A stretch of DNA of 16,221 nucleotides from Halocaridina rubra (GCA_037179515.1 JAXCGZ010022195.1:1-16221); one strand, 5' to 3'; shown: positions 7,921 through 16,140, numbered from the stretch's first letter. A program made the numbers and translations. The notes: generated by a model not told the origin, from the sequence alone.

Positions 7921-7992
7921 TTAATAAATAATATTTTCAATACGATTTCCATCATTTTCAATGCATAGCTTGATGCGCTTTACAAAATTCAG
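7921..7992 (-). pseudogene. Transposase C-terminal remnant, right arm
   Basis: Mirror copy of the left-arm remnant. The minus strand encodes LNFVKRIKLCIENDGNRI then ENIIY and a stop, differing from the left arm at two residues (F to I, H to R). Retention of the same stop and frame in both arms shows they come from one parent sequence. Confidence 0.7.
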
Positions 7993-8060
7993 GTGAACTC
8001 GATTGGATAGGTCTGCATAGTGAAATTTCCTATGTACCCAGACTTTGTGGACACCCTGTA

Positions 8061-9330
8061 GTTTTGTTTTAAGAGTGCCCAAGTATCACTTTTACGCTCT
8101 GCATACCTAATGCTTAGATGCCTTAGCCTGTCCTCAGATGTACTGTTATACCTTGAGGCACTTTCATTTCCGTCAGTCCCCATGCCGTTCATTTATACCT
8201 TTACTACTTCCCAGACACGTTGTTTATGCCTTTTTCCTTGTTTATTTGTATATTTTTTTTGTCATTATAAATTGTCTTTATCAGTGGCGAGACGTACTTT
8301 TATATCTTGTCAGTCCCCAATCGTGCTTTTTTTTGTTTTTTTTTGTTTTTTTGTGCCTAGTTGTATTTTATACCTTTATCAGTTTCCATTCCTGCGGCTG
8401 CCGTGGCCGAGTGGTAACGTTTGCGACTTTGATTCGTCAAGTCGTGGGTTCTAGGCCCGTCACGGTCTGAGGCGAGAAGAGGCATTCACTCAGGTCGCAC
8501 TTGCCGAAATCAAAGACGTTCGCAAGTCAGCACCGTCCTAGCCCTTAATAGAAAAGGGAGTCCTTGACGTAAAACAGATCATCAGTGCCTATTCTTTTAT
8601 ACTTGCCGGCTCCCAGTCGACCCTATATGCCTTTATCAGTGCCCAGTTTAATTTTGTTTTTTCCATTTTAAGTGTTCAGTAGCACTTTCGTGCCATTATC
8701 AGTGCCCAGTTGTATACGTAAGTCATTATCAGTGCCCAGTTTAATTATTATTCCCTTATCTGTCCTACTATTTTTCACTTTCCCTTTGGTATATTTTCTT
8801 TGACTTTTCAGTGCCCGAATGTTCTTTCAGGCATTTCCGAGTGTTGAGTCATACTTTTTTTTTTTTTTAGTTTATCACTGTCATTTTGATAATTTCCCCT
8901 ATTATCACTGCTCATTCTATACGTTTGAACATAGTTTTATCAGTTAAGTCGCCTTCTTATCCTCTTACCATTACCAAATCGTCCTATTTTCTTTTTATTA
9001 GTGGTCAGTAGAACTCTAAACTTATCAGTGCAAAATCATTTTTTAACTCCTTACCTTATATATATTTTTATCAATACTCAATCTTATTTTTTTCTCCTTA
9101 TATGTGAAAAATCGTCATGTTTCTCATTATGCTCAGTCGCTCGTTCTTTTCCGTATCAATGACATGTCATTTTGTTTTTCATTTCTCTTAATCACTGCCC
9201 AGTCGTCCACCCATTCCCTTATCATTGCCAATTTTGTTTTCTCTTTTGCAGTGCTGAGTCATCCTCTTAAGAACTTAACAGCACCAAACTGTGTCTGAAT
9301 GTTCCCAGTGTACTTATCATTTTAACCAAA
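8061..9330. repeat. Degenerate minisatellite of about 30-bp period, split by a SINE
   Basis: Variants of TTATCAGTGCCCAGTCGT followed by a T/C-rich spacer recur along the whole stretch. In the clearest part the CAGTGCCCAGT start falls at 8637, 8670, 8700, 8730, 8760, 8809, 8839, 8876, 8906, 8941, 8969, 8999 and 9026. Most steps are 26-37 bp and many are exactly 30. Further units are visible at 8073, 8174, 8203, 8263, 8311 and 8380, and at 9102, 9127, 9157, 9193, 9223, 9249, 9279 and 9306. SINE copy 2 interrupts the array at 8394-8575. Units are strongly diverged, so the array is old. Short Phe- and Leu-rich frames in it are not genes. Confidence 0.8.
8394..8575 (+). mobile_element. tRNA-derived SINE, copy 2, with a different tRNA-like head
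   Basis: The head starts GCGGCTGCCGTGGCCGAGTG and has box A TGGCCGAGTGGTAACG (8404-8419) and box B GGTTCTAGGCC (8448-8458). The body, CACGGTCTGAGG onwards, shares GCATTCACTCAGG, GCACCGTCCTAGCCCTTAAT, GAAAAGGGAGTCCTTGACG and TAAAAC with copy 1. The central part (TTGCCGAAATCAAAGACGTTCGC) is clearly diverged from it. The flanks ATCAGTTTCCATTC (8378-8391) and ATCAGTGCCTATTC (8581-8594) match at 11 of 14 bases and may be an insertion duplication, although they also coincide with the minisatellite unit. The tRNA-like head does not stand as a functional tRNA gene. Confidence 0.85.
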
Positions 9331-9428
9331 TTCCGGTTCCACTTGGTTTTTCTCCTTTTTATTATTTCCTGGGTTATATTATTTTCCCTACACAATTTTC
9401 CTGTGACATTAATTCTCAATGATGAAGA
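9331..9428. other. Short unassigned interval
   Basis: AT-rich sequence between the minisatellite and the 81-bp tandem units. Nothing was recognised. Confidence 0.35.
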
Positions 9429-9671
9429 GTGATGACATGACTGGCATGAAGCCATGATTTCAAAAAACACGTCAATGGAAATATTTAGTTACATAAGCCA
9501 TGAAGGAAGGTGTTTTCAAGACAGACAGGGAGTCATCCTTTCAAAAGGTATGGCAAAGGAAATAATTTGTAATGTAAGAAATGAAGGAAGGTGATGTCAT
9601 GACTAGCAAGAATTCATGACTTCAGAAGGCATAGCAAAGGATATAATCCTTTACGTAATCCTTGAAGGAAT
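9429..9671 (+). repeat. Three 81-bp tandem units
   Basis: Units 9429-9509, 9510-9590 and 9591-9671 align without length change. Each holds a CATGACT-type start, TTCAAAAGGCATGGCAAAGG (9539-9558 in the middle unit, variant elsewhere), an AATAATTTGTAATGTAA-type stretch and a GAAGGAAG end. Units 1 and 3 share GATGACATGACT/GATGTCATGACT, which the middle unit has lost. Divergence is substantial and no open frame runs through. Confidence 0.8.
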
Positions 9672-10717
9672 GTTCATACTTCTTGACATATCTGCAGTTC
9701 TTCAAGAGATTCTAAAATATATTTGAGAATGACGTTAGTTGCTTTGTCTCTGGTTTCAGTTGTAAATGTGTATAAGGGTCATTATTTATAAGTATTCACG
9801 TCTTCGTATTTTTACTATTAAGGACAAGGAATGAAAAAAAAAGGGCAACTTTTATACATGGTAGAATAGAAAACTTTCTGTCTGACACCCGCAGGGAGTC
9901 AGAACTCTCTAAAATGTCTAGGCCAATCTAGAATGTTTTGAATAGTAACCAAAGTTGGTCTGTCAATTCACATCCAAAGGTAAATGTGTAGAGACTAAAA
10001 AACCCGCAACTTTTCCTTCTTGTTCTTGTTGGTTTGTTGGCCAAATGAGTAGTACCTATTGTATGAAACTGCTTCTGTATTAATGAATATTGCTCTGTCG
10101 TATGTGGAGTATTAGATTTCTAGTAATTCACAAGTTTCTTGCCCAAGGTCAACGTTCTCAGATTAGGCGGGACCTAGGCAACTGACCAAGCATAGTGTCT
10201 TGCACTTCTGGAAAAAGAAAAAGAAGAGATTCGATGTACTGTTAATCTATTTCAGTGATCTCAATTTTTTCTCCTTTTTTTATGTTTCAGTGATCTTGAT
10301 TTTCTGTATTTGATATCGATTAGACTTTTTATTTAGTTTTTATGTTGATATCTTGTGTTAGTAGAAATGATGACTCCAGCTCAATGAGTTGTCAGTCCAG
10401 TATATGCTCAGCAAGCTCTGTGGGAAGAAAACGGATGTTCGCTCTAATGAAAGTTTTTATTTAATCTCTCTTTAGCTTTCATTCATCCAGAAAGTATCTA
10501 GACCATAACTTTCAAGACTTGACAGACACATGTATGCTGTACTCTTTGCTCTTTATTTCGTACTTTCTCTGTACTTCCTCAGTACTGCCTAAAGATGTGA
10601 TGAGTAACGCACATGGAGATATTAAACTATTGATGAAACCAACTCTCTCGCGAGCTTAGACTCAAGAGTAGATCTCGAGATGCATATCCTGTAATTATAT
10701 TTTTATTTAAGTTAAAT
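9672..10717. other. One kilobase without recognised features
   Basis: Mostly AT-rich single-copy-looking sequence. The only repetition I see is TTTCAGTGATCT at 10250 and 10286. No coding family, RNA gene or transposon end was recognised, though it could contain very old repeats or regulatory DNA. Confidence 0.4.
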
Positions 10718-10835
10718 TCTCCTGGGGACCAAGAGTACCTCCTTCGTGTTCCCCTGCGTGTCGTAGAAGTCGACAAAGCGGGGCGGAGCGAAGGGATTGA
10801 GAATTCCCTTTGTATTTCTGCCCACAAAGAGTCAA
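10718..10835 (+). repeat. Dispersed repeat R2, copy b
   Basis: Second copy of the repeat at 7211. Landmarks are CCTGGGGACC, GAGTACCTCCTTCGTGTTCC, CCTGCGTGTCGTAGAAGTCG, GGGGCGGAGCGAAGGG and AAAGAGTCAA. It is followed 114 bp later by a headless SINE body. A 66-codon minus-strand frame over it has no recognisable product. Confidence 0.65.
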
Positions 10836-10948
10836 ATATTTTGCTTTAACTCAGCCGCCCCATGATAAAGGGGGATTATGGCTTCTGTATATAGATAAAA
10901 AGATTTAAGTCCAATGAGATATGGTTACTAATATTCACAAGCAAGGTT

Positions 10949-11049
10949 GCAGTCACTCAGAGTAACGATTACATCTGCCAAAACAAGTCCTTCGCAAGAA
11001 GGCAACCGTCCTAGCCCTTAGTAGAAAAGGGAATTCGTGACGTAAAACC
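10949..11049 (+). mobile_element. SINE body, copy 3, without tRNA head
   Basis: Almost identical to the body of copy 1 from GCAGTCACTCAGAGTAACG through CATCTGCCAAAACAAGTCC, TTCGCAAGAAGGCAACCGTC, GAAAAGGGAATTCGTGACG and TAAAACC. The tRNA-like promoter head is missing, so it is a 5'-truncated copy that cannot drive its own transcription. Confidence 0.88.
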
Positions 11050-11529
11050 GTTGTATTCTGTCATGTCTTACAGTTTAAAGAATCTTATTGCTAGTTTTGT
11101 GAAGGTCTTTTTAGAGGTATAGAATTGATCTGGCATTACTTTATGGTGTTTGCAGTATGTCTTAGTATACTTGCTCGCTAAGTGAGAAATTTTTTTTTAT
11201 TACTGCTGTTATAAAAAGATTTCATAAATACCAAATATGATATGTGTCGTTGTTTTCGTGTGATTACAGGAACGTATATACAGTACGTTTTCTTCCTCGA
11301 GCTAGCTCGCGTGAGAAATATTTTTATTATGTTACTGTTTGCGTGTGAATGTTTACATATCATTGCTGTTTGAACAAGTTTTTCATTTTTGTTTATTATT
11401 GTTTTGTGCTTGTTTTCTATAACTCTCTCCTGTTAGAGTCTTCCACTCAACTTAGTTTTAAGAGCAGGTGAAAATTGTTAATTCAGTGTGCCTTTTTTGT
11501 TTGCGTGCATTTGCGTGAGAGTTTGTTCT
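11050..11529. other. Unassigned interval with a faint spaced repeat
   Basis: Two similar patches, GCTCGCTAAGTGAGAAAT (11173-11190) and GCTCGCGTGAGAAAT (11306-11320), each followed by an A/T-rich stretch ending TTACTG, lie about 130 bp apart. They may be the remains of a tandem duplication. No gene was recognised. Confidence 0.35.
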
Positions 11530-11630
11530 GGTTTTACGTCACGGACTCCCTTTTCTACTAAGGGCTAGGACGGTTGCCTTCTTGCGAAGGACTTGCTTTG
11601 GCAGATGTAATCGTTACCCTGAGTGCATGC
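11530..11630 (-). mobile_element. SINE body, copy 4, minus strand, without tRNA head
   Basis: Reverse complement of the copy 1 body: GGTTTTACGTCACGGACTCC, AAGGGCTAGGACGGTTGCC, TTCTTGCGAAGGACTTG, CAGATGTAATCGTTACCC and TGAGTGCATGC. The head is absent. It is in inverted orientation to copy 3, with a 480-bp spacer. Confidence 0.88.
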
Positions 11631-12020
11631 TTGATATATTGTTTCTTTTTTTCGTAAGACCATAGACGTTAGATTTTTTTTTTTTTTTAAGTAGATTTTC
11701 TCTTCACGAGTCAGTGAGTTGTATGTAAAGTAGCCGTTCTTTATGTAAGGCTACTTGAATATGGCACTAGCATAATATCCTAACTTAACTTTTCCTAACC
11801 CAATTTATGGAGAACTTAGGGATATTGTCTAGATAACTTTGAAAAGTGTGAATATCAGCGTACTGGAGTGATCCATATTTTTTGTGTGTGTGAATTTTCG
11901 TTATTTGTATATTATTTAAATTAATTTTACATAGCTTATTATTATTTTAGCTGTTTTTAAGTTTTTTTTTCACTCACAATGGCCTAAAGATATTTAATAA
12001 ATGAGAATAAAGTGTAAAAT
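11631..12020. other. Unassigned AT-rich interval
   Basis: Contains poly-T runs and one CCTAACTTAACTTTTCCTAA stretch. No coding, RNA or transposon signal was recognised. Confidence 0.4.
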
Positions 12021-12100
12021 AGTGTCAGAGAAAAAGAATAGTGCCAGAGAAAAGGAATAGTGCCAAAGAAAAAGAATAGTGCCAGAGGAAAAATAGTGCC
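12021..12100 (+). repeat. 19-bp tandem repeat
   Basis: AGTGCCAGAGAAAAAGAAT and close variants start at 12021, 12040, 12059 and 12078 (period exactly 19), and a shortened unit leads to AGTGCC at 12095. Part of a 129-codon minus-strand frame reads this as a repeated Phe/Leu peptide, which I regard as an artefact. Confidence 0.88.
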
Positions 12101-12326
12101 ACCAGACTGCTGCATGTGAGGTAGCGTGCATTTCAATCCCTAGTCTTTGTTTGATTGTGGGTGGGTAGGCGAGAGTTGTGAGTGCGTGTGTGTGGGAGGG
12201 AGCAATCGCGTTTGAGGGAGTGGGGGGAGGGTAAACTATGTGATGGGGTGTGTATGAGGGGGGGTAGCGATCATCTGGCATGTCAGCTTTACTTTGAACC
12301 CCACAAGTTTGGCGCGTGTCCGTGGC
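12101..12326. other. G-rich interval before the satellite
   Basis: The plus strand from 12160 to 12270 is G-rich, with runs GGGAGGG (12195), GGGAGTGGGGGGAGGG (12217-12232) and GGGGGGG (12258), so a G-quadruplex is conceivable. No gene was recognised. Confidence 0.45.
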
Positions 12327-13887
12327 AGGAGTACAGCAGCAGCATAGCAGTAAGAATGTGTGAAGCAGTTGTATAAAGAGCAATGGGATTCTTTAGAGCA
12401 GTTGTAGCAGATGCATAGCAGTAAGAATGTGTTAAGCAGTTGTATGAAGAGCAACGGGATTCTTTAGAGCAGTTGTAGCAGATGCATAGCAGTAAGAATG
12501 TGTGAAGCAGTTGTAGGAAGAGCAACGGGATTCTTTAGAGCAGTTGTAGCAGCAGCATAGCAGTAAGAATGTGTGAAGCAGTTGTATGAAGAGCAACGGG
12601 ATTCTTCAGAGCAGTTGTAGCAGATGCATAGCAGTAAGAATGTGTTAAGCAGTTGTATGAAGAGCAATGGGATTCTTCAGAGCAGTTGTAGCAGATGCAT
12701 AGCAGTAAGAATGTGTTAAGCAGTTGTATGAAGAGCAACGGGATTCTTTAGAGCAGTTGTAGCAGATGCATAGCAGTAAGAATGTGTGAAGCAGTTGAAG
12801 GAAGAGCAACGGGATTCTTTAGAGCAGTTGTAGCAGCAGCATAGCAGTAAGAATGTGTGAAGCAGTTGTATGAAGAGCAACGGGATTCTTCAGAGCAGTT
12901 GTAGCAGATGCATAGCAGTAAGAATGTGTTAAGCAGTTGTATGAAGAGCAATGGGATTCTTCAGAGCAGTTGTAGCAGATGCATAGCAGTAAGAATGTGT
13001 TAAGCAGTTGTATGAAGAGCAACGGGATTCTTTAGAGCAGTTGTAGCAGATGCATAGCAGTAAGAATGTGTGAAGCAGTTGTAGGAAGAGCAACGGGATT
13101 CTTTAGAGCAGTTGTAGCAGCAGCATAGCAGTAAGAATGTGTGAAGCAGTTGTAGGAAGAGCAACGGGATTCTTCAGAGCAGTTGTAGCAGATGCATAGC
13201 AGTAAGAATGTGTTAAGCAGTTGTATGAAGAGCAATGGGATTCTTCAGAGCAGTTGTAGCAGATGCATAGCAGTAAGAATGTGTTAAGCAGTTGTATGAA
13301 GAGCAACGGGATTCTTTAGAGCAGTTGTAGCAGATGCATAGCAGTAAGAATGTGTGAAGCAGTTGTAGGAAGAGCAACGGGATTCTTTAGAGCAGTTGTA
13401 GCAGCAGCATAGCAGTAAGAATGTGTGAAGCAGTTGTATGAAGAGCAACGGGATTCTTCAGAGCAGTTGTAGCAGATGCATAGCAGTAAGAATGTGTTAA
13501 GCAGTTGTATGAAGAGCAATGGGATTCTTCAGAGCAGTTGTAGCAGATGCATAGCAGTAAGAATGTGTTAAGCAGTTGTATGAAGAGCAACGGGATTCTT
13601 TAGAGCAGTTGTAGCAGATGCATAGCAGTAAGAATGTGTGAAGCAGTTGAAGGAAGAGCAACGGGATTCTTTAGAGCAGTTGTAGCAGCAGCATAGCAGT
13701 AAGAATGTGTGAAGCAGTTGTATGAAGAGCAACGGGATTCTTCAGAGCAGTTGTAGCAGATGCATAGCAGTAAGAATGTGTTAAGCAGTTGTATGAAGAG
13801 CAATGGGATTCTTCAGAGCAGTTGTAGCAGATGCATAGCAGTAAGAATGTGTGAAGCAGTTGTATGAAGAGCAACGGGATTCTTGAG
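12327..13887 (+). repeat. 71-bp satellite with four-monomer (284-bp) higher-order repeat
   Basis: Twenty-two tandem monomers are present: a 70-bp one at 12327, then twenty-one of exactly 71 bp from 12397. Within a monomer AGCAGTTGTA occurs at positions 1 and 39, so the monomer is itself an old 38+33 bp dimer. Diagnostic sites define four types. A has GATGCAT, TGTTAAG, TATGAAG, CAACGG, TTTAG. B has TGTGAAG with TAGGAAG or AAGGAAG. C has GCAGCAT, TGTGAAG, CAACGG, TTCAG. D has TGTTAAG, CAATGG, TTCAG. The order A-B-C-D repeats five times from 12397 to 13816 (5 x 284 bp). The last monomer (13817) is a hybrid ending in TTGAG. Overlapping 67-codon minus-strand frames are produced by the period and are not genes. 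Confidence 0.97.
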
Positions 13888-15355
13888 AGCAGTTGTAGCA
13901 GAAGCATGGTTGGTAGGAACATTTGTAGGAAGAACAGTTGCTGCATAGTCGTTTGCAGCAGTTAGAGCATCAACAGCAGTATCAATAATTGGGTAAAAGT
14001 AGCAGCAGAAGAGTGATAATTTAGAATTAGTGTAACCCCAAATACGTGGTTGTGAGAGAAGTTGTAGCACTACAAAGAATGTAGTTGTTTTGTAGTGGTT
14101 TTAATAGGTGCAGTGTGAAAAGTGAGCAATTGTAGCAAAAATTTGCAACATTGGTTGCAAGAATTGGTGTTAGCAGATGCAGCATAGTTATTTATAGCAG
14201 TTATAGCATTGTAGGCTGAAACAGTTGTAGCTTTAGTCATATTGTTTGAAACAGTTATAACAGCAGGAAGACTGTTTAAAGTAGTAGTAGCAAGAACAGA
14301 ATTGTAGTTAGAATTAGGTGTAGCATGTGGTACACTATTGTGTGGAGTAGTTGTGGCAAAATCAACAGCATTGTCGTTTGGAATAGTTGTAAGAGCAGAA
14401 GCATGGCTACTTGTAGAAGGTGTAGCTATGTAGCATAATTGTTTAGAGCAGTTGCAGCAAGAACATCGTGATTGTTTGGACTAGTAGCATAAACCAGTCA
14501 GTAGCATTGTTGTTAGGAGTCGTTGTTTGACCAACTGAAACATTGTAGTTCGGAGCAATTGTAAAAGCAGCAGAATGTTTGTTTTTGCAACGGTTGCTGC
14601 AACTGTTGTTGCTTACAGCACTTGTAAAACTTGCAGCATATTGTGTAGAGCGGCAGTAGAAAGAGTAGTATGGTATTTTGGAGCAGTTATAGGAGTCGCA
14701 TGGTTGTTTAGGACAGTTCTAACAACTGCAGCTGCTGTTTGGTTGTTTTGATAGTTGCAGGGAAAGCAGCCAAAGCAGGGTTGTTTGGAGCAGTTGTTGC
14801 AAGAGCACCAGCATGATGATTTAGAGCAGTTGCAGCAACAACATTATTGTTGTTTTGCAGCACCTAAAGAAGCATTTGTAAGAATTGCAGAACATCTTGC
14901 GTAAGTTTTCAGTAGCAGAATTTTGTTTGTTTAGAGCAGTTGTAGCAGCTGCAGCACTGATCTTTGGAGCAGATATAACAAAAGTAGTAGTAGAAGTGCT
15001 TTATTTGAGGAGTTGTAGTAGTAGCATTATGTTTGGAGCAGTTATAGCAGCAGCAGCATTGCAGGTTGGTTCAGTTGTAGTAGCAGCAGTATTGTTGCTA
15101 CTACAACAGTAAAAGTAGCGCAAGGTTATTTGGAGAAGTTGTAGTAGCATCAGCAGCAGCATGGTTATTAAGAGTAGTCGTAGTAACAGAAAAAGCAGTA
15201 TCAAGATTATCTGGAGCAGTTGTAACAATATCAGCAGGAGCAGCATAGTTATTTAAGGCAGTTGTAGCAACAGCAGCATAGTTGTTTGAAGCAGCTGTAG
15301 AAACAGCAGCAGCATGCCTATGAAGCCGTAATAAAAGCAGAAACAGATTGTGCAG
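13888..15355 (+). repeat. Diverged short-repeat array of the same motif family
   Basis: Degenerate units built on GGAGCAGTTGTAGCA, an AGCAGCAT block and TTGTTTG recur to about 15355. The motif AGCAGTTGTAGCA is shared with the adjacent 71-bp satellite. Spacing is about 30-36 bp where I could follow it (unit starts near 14218, 14248, 14278, 14310, 14344 and 14380). Better conserved units appear at 14451, 14930, 15029 and 15257. The strand is rich in GCAGCA/GTAGTA triplets, which creates Leu-, Ala- or Val-rich frames (for example 14885-15112 plus and 15001-15246 minus) that I do not consider coding. Confidence 0.85.
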
Positions 15356-15591
15356 GAGTTGAAAAGATTCATTCCTTCAGGCCCGAGTTCCCAAAGATGA
15401 TCTCTCAATCTGATTTCATGCTTCTTCTTTTTCGTATCCTTGAAATTTATTCCGTAATTTCGATATTTTAGGTTGCATCACTTGATACTCTTATGTTCCA
15501 AAAATTTATATTTCAAGAGTCCACTCATCATGCTAAGGAAGTAGCGATGTTGATGGTAATGAAGAATTCTGATATTTTTTTTGGTTGGTAG

Positions 15592-15595
<4 letters not shown>
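15356..15595. other. Unassigned interval
   Basis: Ordinary sequence between the diverged array and the CT microsatellite. Nothing was recognised. Confidence 0.4.
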
Positions 15596-15629
<34 letters not shown>

Positions 15630-15630
15630 T

Positions 15631-15708
<78 letters not shown>

Positions 15709-15733
15709 TCTATATCTATATATATATATATAT
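15596..15733. repeat. (CT)n microsatellite followed by (TA)n
   Basis: CT dinucleotides with a few breaks (TCTATCTCTTCTCTT near 15622, TAT near 15693) run to about 15711, then TATATC and a TA run to 15733. Confidence 0.97.
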
Positions 15734-15803
15734 TATATTTTTTTTTTATGATGTCATAATTATATTTCGTAGCCTCATATTAAATCAGCTGTTTACGGTG
15801 TTC

Positions 15804-15804
<1 letters not shown>

Positions 15805-15891
<87 letters not shown>

Positions 15892-15897
15892 CTCATC

Positions 15898-15932
<35 letters not shown>
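15805..15932. repeat. (CT)n microsatellite, second block
   Basis: A CT run interrupted by CCT at 15846, a TACTCTCATCCT break near 15888-15899 and another CCT near 15916. It is separated from the first block by about 70 bp of AT-rich sequence. Confidence 0.97.
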
Positions 15933-15933
<1 letters not shown>

Positions 15934-16138
15934 GATTAGTGTATTTTTTTATGACCTTTGCAGATCTGATATTTTCTGTGTTGACATAATCAGTTTTCTT
16001 ATTTTGACAGCACTTTTAATATTTGATATATTAATGGAATTCCGTTTTAAACTGCAATATTGTGACATTTTTCTTGTCTGTTGTGATATGTTATACTCTT
16101 TTGTGTGACATAGTCGCTAATTCACGGAGTCACGAACG

Positions 16139-16140
<2 letters not shown>
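15933..16140. other. AT-rich interval, nothing recognised
   Basis: No coding, RNA or repeat signal was seen between the CT block and the terminal ATT tract. Confidence 0.4.

Larger units (their letters stand above)
7653..8060. mobile_element. Palindromic Tc1/mariner-type MITE dimer, TA target duplication
   Basis: The left end reads CAGGTGTCCACAAAGTCTGG (from 7655), and the right end is its complement CCAGACTTTGTGGACACCCTG (to 8058, one G differing). TA lies immediately outside each end (7653-7654 and 8059-8060), as expected from TA insertion by the Tc1/mariner superfamily. The element is 404 bp and folds on itself almost along its whole length around GAA at 7855-7857. Each arm, read inwards, holds the outer terminal repeat, a transposase C-terminus with stop codon, a short 3' segment, and near the centre a second terminal-type motif (GTCTGGGTACACAGAAGATT against the outer GTCTGGGTACATAGGAAATT). 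Each arm therefore looks like an internally deleted element, and two such units are fused tail to tail. Confidence 0.85.

Noticed and set aside
8394..8466. Functional tRNA gene suggested by good box A and box B motifs
   Set aside because: The stretch continues into a SINE body shared with three other loci, and I could not close a convincing acceptor stem, so it is a SINE head.
11780..11805. CCTAACTTAACTTTTCCTAACCC resembling arthropod TTAGG telomere repeat
   Set aside because: It has only two or three imperfect units with inconsistent spacing, compatible with chance in AT-rich DNA.
12327..13887. CRISPR-like regular repeat array
   Set aside because: Monomers are directly contiguous with no unique spacers, the setting is animal genomic DNA and there are no cas genes.
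12236..14070. A series of overlapping minus-strand frames of 67-91 codons starting MLFIQLL, resembling a repetitive hydrophobic protein family
   Set aside because: They recur with the 71-bp and 284-bp satellite periods and have stop codons in every cycle. The peptide similarity only mirrors the DNA repeat.
14885..15246. Ala/Val- and Leu-rich frames of 75-81 codons in the diverged array
   Set aside because: They follow from GCA/GTA triplet richness of the degenerate repeat. No frame is conserved between units.
15585..15989. 134-codon Ser/Leu-rich plus-strand frame
   Set aside because: Translation of two CT microsatellite blocks and the AT-rich spacer between them.
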